Below, piece after piece: positions 62,154 to 64,000 of a stretch of 64,000 bases of DNA (positions are counted from its first letter, which is position 1; every line of letters begins with the position of its first letter). Made by a program: the position numbers and the translations under genes. Source of the stretch: Oxyruncus cristatus (taxonomy: Eukaryota; Chordata; Aves; Passeriformes; Cotingidae); assembly GCA_013399855.1 (NCBI GenBank), contig VXAY01002475.1, forward strand, positions 864,552 through 928,551, in the 5' to 3' direction. The notes under the pieces were generated by a model. It had not been told where the DNA came from. It saw nothing but the letters and a program-made list of their open reading frames with translations, and did not search any database.

Positions 62154-63529
62154 AAAAATTGCTTTCTAAATAAGAAAAAAAAAAAGGATCAGAGGTGAAA
62201 ATGGGCAGTGAAAAGAACCTAAAATCACCCTTGTTTTTAAACTCCTCTGCTCCTCATAGTCTTTTTGGTATTTGGGAGAAAAAAAAACAAACTAAAAAAA
62301 AAAAATAATTGTAACAATATTAATGTAACACAATTGAAACACTTTTATTGATCAGAATGAAAGTTTCATAGAAGGTAAAGAGTTTGTTTTTAAAATAATT
62401 CTTAATCCTCAAAATATCCATTGAATGTGAAAAAGTATTTTAAAGGACCATGTCCATCTTCTTTCCTTATCTAGAAAGGTTTATATCTGTAGCTATTTCT
62501 CCTTACTAGAAAAAAAAATATAAATTATTTTGTTCAGTTTTTAGTGGAAGGTGGGGGTTAAAACTCTGCTGTAAACTGTAGTTTGATTCAAACAAGTAGA
62601 TCTGTGGTGAAATTACTTCCAAAATTACCTGGCGATGTCCGTTCAAATAATACAGCAGAGTAACTCCTGGGATTCCAGCTCCTCTTTTACAACTTCAGTT
62701 GAATTTGCTTTTGGAGTTTGTCTTGCTGAATGTTTGCAAGTCTGACATTAAATAGTGCCTTAAAACTTTCTGGAGCGATGTGCTGTGCCTTCCATTTAAC
62801 AGGCTTAACTAATTGGAATGTTTATACAAAAGGGCACAGTTAGCCCCTGCTTAAAATATCTTGACATTAAGCTGTGCCTGCTTGAAAATGAAGTGTGCTT
62901 TGGATTCCTCTACCACCTGCTGGTGTGAGGATTTAGCTGAATAACTAAGCTGTCCAGATTTTAACTGGGATTTTTGAGTTCTAAATTCGGAAATATGCAT
63001 GAAGAAAAACTTACTAAATCCACAAAAATCTTTTGGATGCCTTCATGTAACTCAAGCTTTATTTAGAGTTTCTAGTTTCTGTCTTGAATCTTAATATACT
63101 TTCAGTCCAGTGTTGCAGTGCTGAATATTCTGTGAAACTGAATTCTTTCCTTTAAGTGAGTGATGAACTTGCCCTAAGGTGCACTCAGATTGAGTGAATT
63201 CCATTGGTTGTGTGATTCCCTAATGTAGTGGTCTCCAAGCTTTCCAAACACACACCTCATCAGTAAAAAAATTTGAGCATGCACCCCCAATACATGTATT
63301 TTTATTTAGAAGAATTCATTAGAGATAAATATGAAATAAGCAATATTTTAAAATGACTTTATTATTCGATTATATACAAGTTTCTTTTGGAAACCAGTTC
63401 CTTTCTCACTGATTCTTAAAGCATCACCTTTACCTTGGAGGGACAAATTGTGCTTATTCCTCCAAAAATGTGCTCTAGGGGGGATACCTCTGGCACAGAA
63501 AAGACCAGCAAAGCATTGTTTGAAGATGG
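62154..63529. other. Intergenic sequence, no gene seen
   Basis: AT-rich with A runs near 62280-62310. A hAT-like phrase TAGTGGTCTCCAAGCTTTCC begins at about 63226, but no matching terminal repeat with target duplication was established. Confidence 0.45.
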
Positions 63530-63800
63530 TGACTGTTGCCTCTTGTTCCATCCCTTCTGAGACCGCCTGTGACTTCTCCACTTCCAATTACCTGACCCTT
63601 CAGGTAGTTGAAACTGCAGTTAAGTGCTCTGAGCCTTCCCTTTCTCAGTGCAGGTGCCAACCTGGCTCCTTCAGCCTCTCCATGTACCTCGGCTGTTCCA
63701 GGACCACTTGTTGGTGGCCCCCTGCTACACTGACCCCAGCTTGTCAACAGGCCCCCTACTCAAGGTGTAGGGGAATAATCTGGTGCAACCTGCTGGGTGC
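63530..63800 (-). mobile_element. Old CR1 LINE fragment
   Basis: The minus strand reads GGAGAGGCTGAAGGAGCCAG, GAAGGCTCAGAGCACTTAAC, TTTCAACTACCTGAAGGGTC and GGATGGAACAAGAGGCAAC. These are diverged versions of the CR1 block GGCTGAGGGAGCTGGG...CTACCTGAAGG...GGACAAGGGGCAA. It is more diverged than the CR1 pieces at 39.6 and 49.8 kb. Confidence 0.7.
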
Positions 63801-64000
63801 ACTCCTGGGAGTGTGAGGCTTCTTCTTCATTTCTGTTGTATTTGAAGGTGCTCCAAGAGGAGGACAAAGTTTGGAGCACTTCCCGTCTGTATCAAACTTG
63901 TGCTTGACTGAACTTCTAAATAAGCTGCTGGCTGTAAACCTCTGAGCTCTTAAATATTTCCACACCTCTACAGATTAACCCCCTGCCCGTTAATGTGAGG

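Noticed and set aside
62001..62198. 65-codon Phe/Val/Cys-rich open frame resembling a membrane protein
   Set aside because: It is the direct translation of the T/G simple-sequence tract.
63226..63883. Possible hAT transposon with TIR-like ends (TAGTGGTCTCCAAGC / AAAGTTTGGAGCACT)
   Set aside because: The ends match only partly, the 8-bp flanks differ, and most of the interior reads as an old CR1.

Overview
The window looks like avian nuclear DNA. It has split vertebrate exons with GT/AG junctions, CR1-type LINE fragments ending near the typical bird ATTCTGTGA tip, several short ERV LTRs and a low overall repeat load. No bacterial or viral gene organisation is seen. The sequence alone does not fix the species.

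Positions 1-14.0 kb hold almost all of one gene on the + strand, SHCBP1 (SHC SH2-domain binding protein 1). Twelve coding exons (probably exons 2-13) can be placed with consistent splice phases. They give 645 codons ending in the family's typical GNQFKWNGKGSFGTF tail, followed by a short 3' UTR with an ATTAAA poly(A) signal. Exon 1, the start codon and the promoter lie upstream of the window. Introns 8 and 9 each carry a complete-looking solo LTR with a target-site duplication, and intron 1 carries an exact 68-bp tandem duplication.

From 14.0 to 64 kb I find no protein-coding gene; the open frames there are short and unrecognisable. The recognisable content is: an LTR inserted into a CR1 fragment (14.2-15.9 kb, interrupted by an assembly gap); a probable LTR fragment (18.4-18.7 kb); a near-perfect 30-bp-arm hairpin resembling a microRNA precursor (24.93-25.0 kb); a 38-bp minisatellite (27.34-27.5 kb); two further copies of the intron-8 LTR family on the minus strand (28.3-28.8 and 32.9-33.4 kb, the latter next to a 28-G run and a gap); a CpG-enriched block with a perfect palindromic RFX X-box and a CTCF-like motif (30.1-30.6 kb); CR1 pieces at 39.6, 49.8 and 63.5 kb; and long T/G-only tracts.

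The most promising undescribed items are the microRNA-like hairpin and the CpG/X-box block, which could be an unannotated promoter or enhancer in this gene-poor tract. I did not find a convincing novel multi-gene system.
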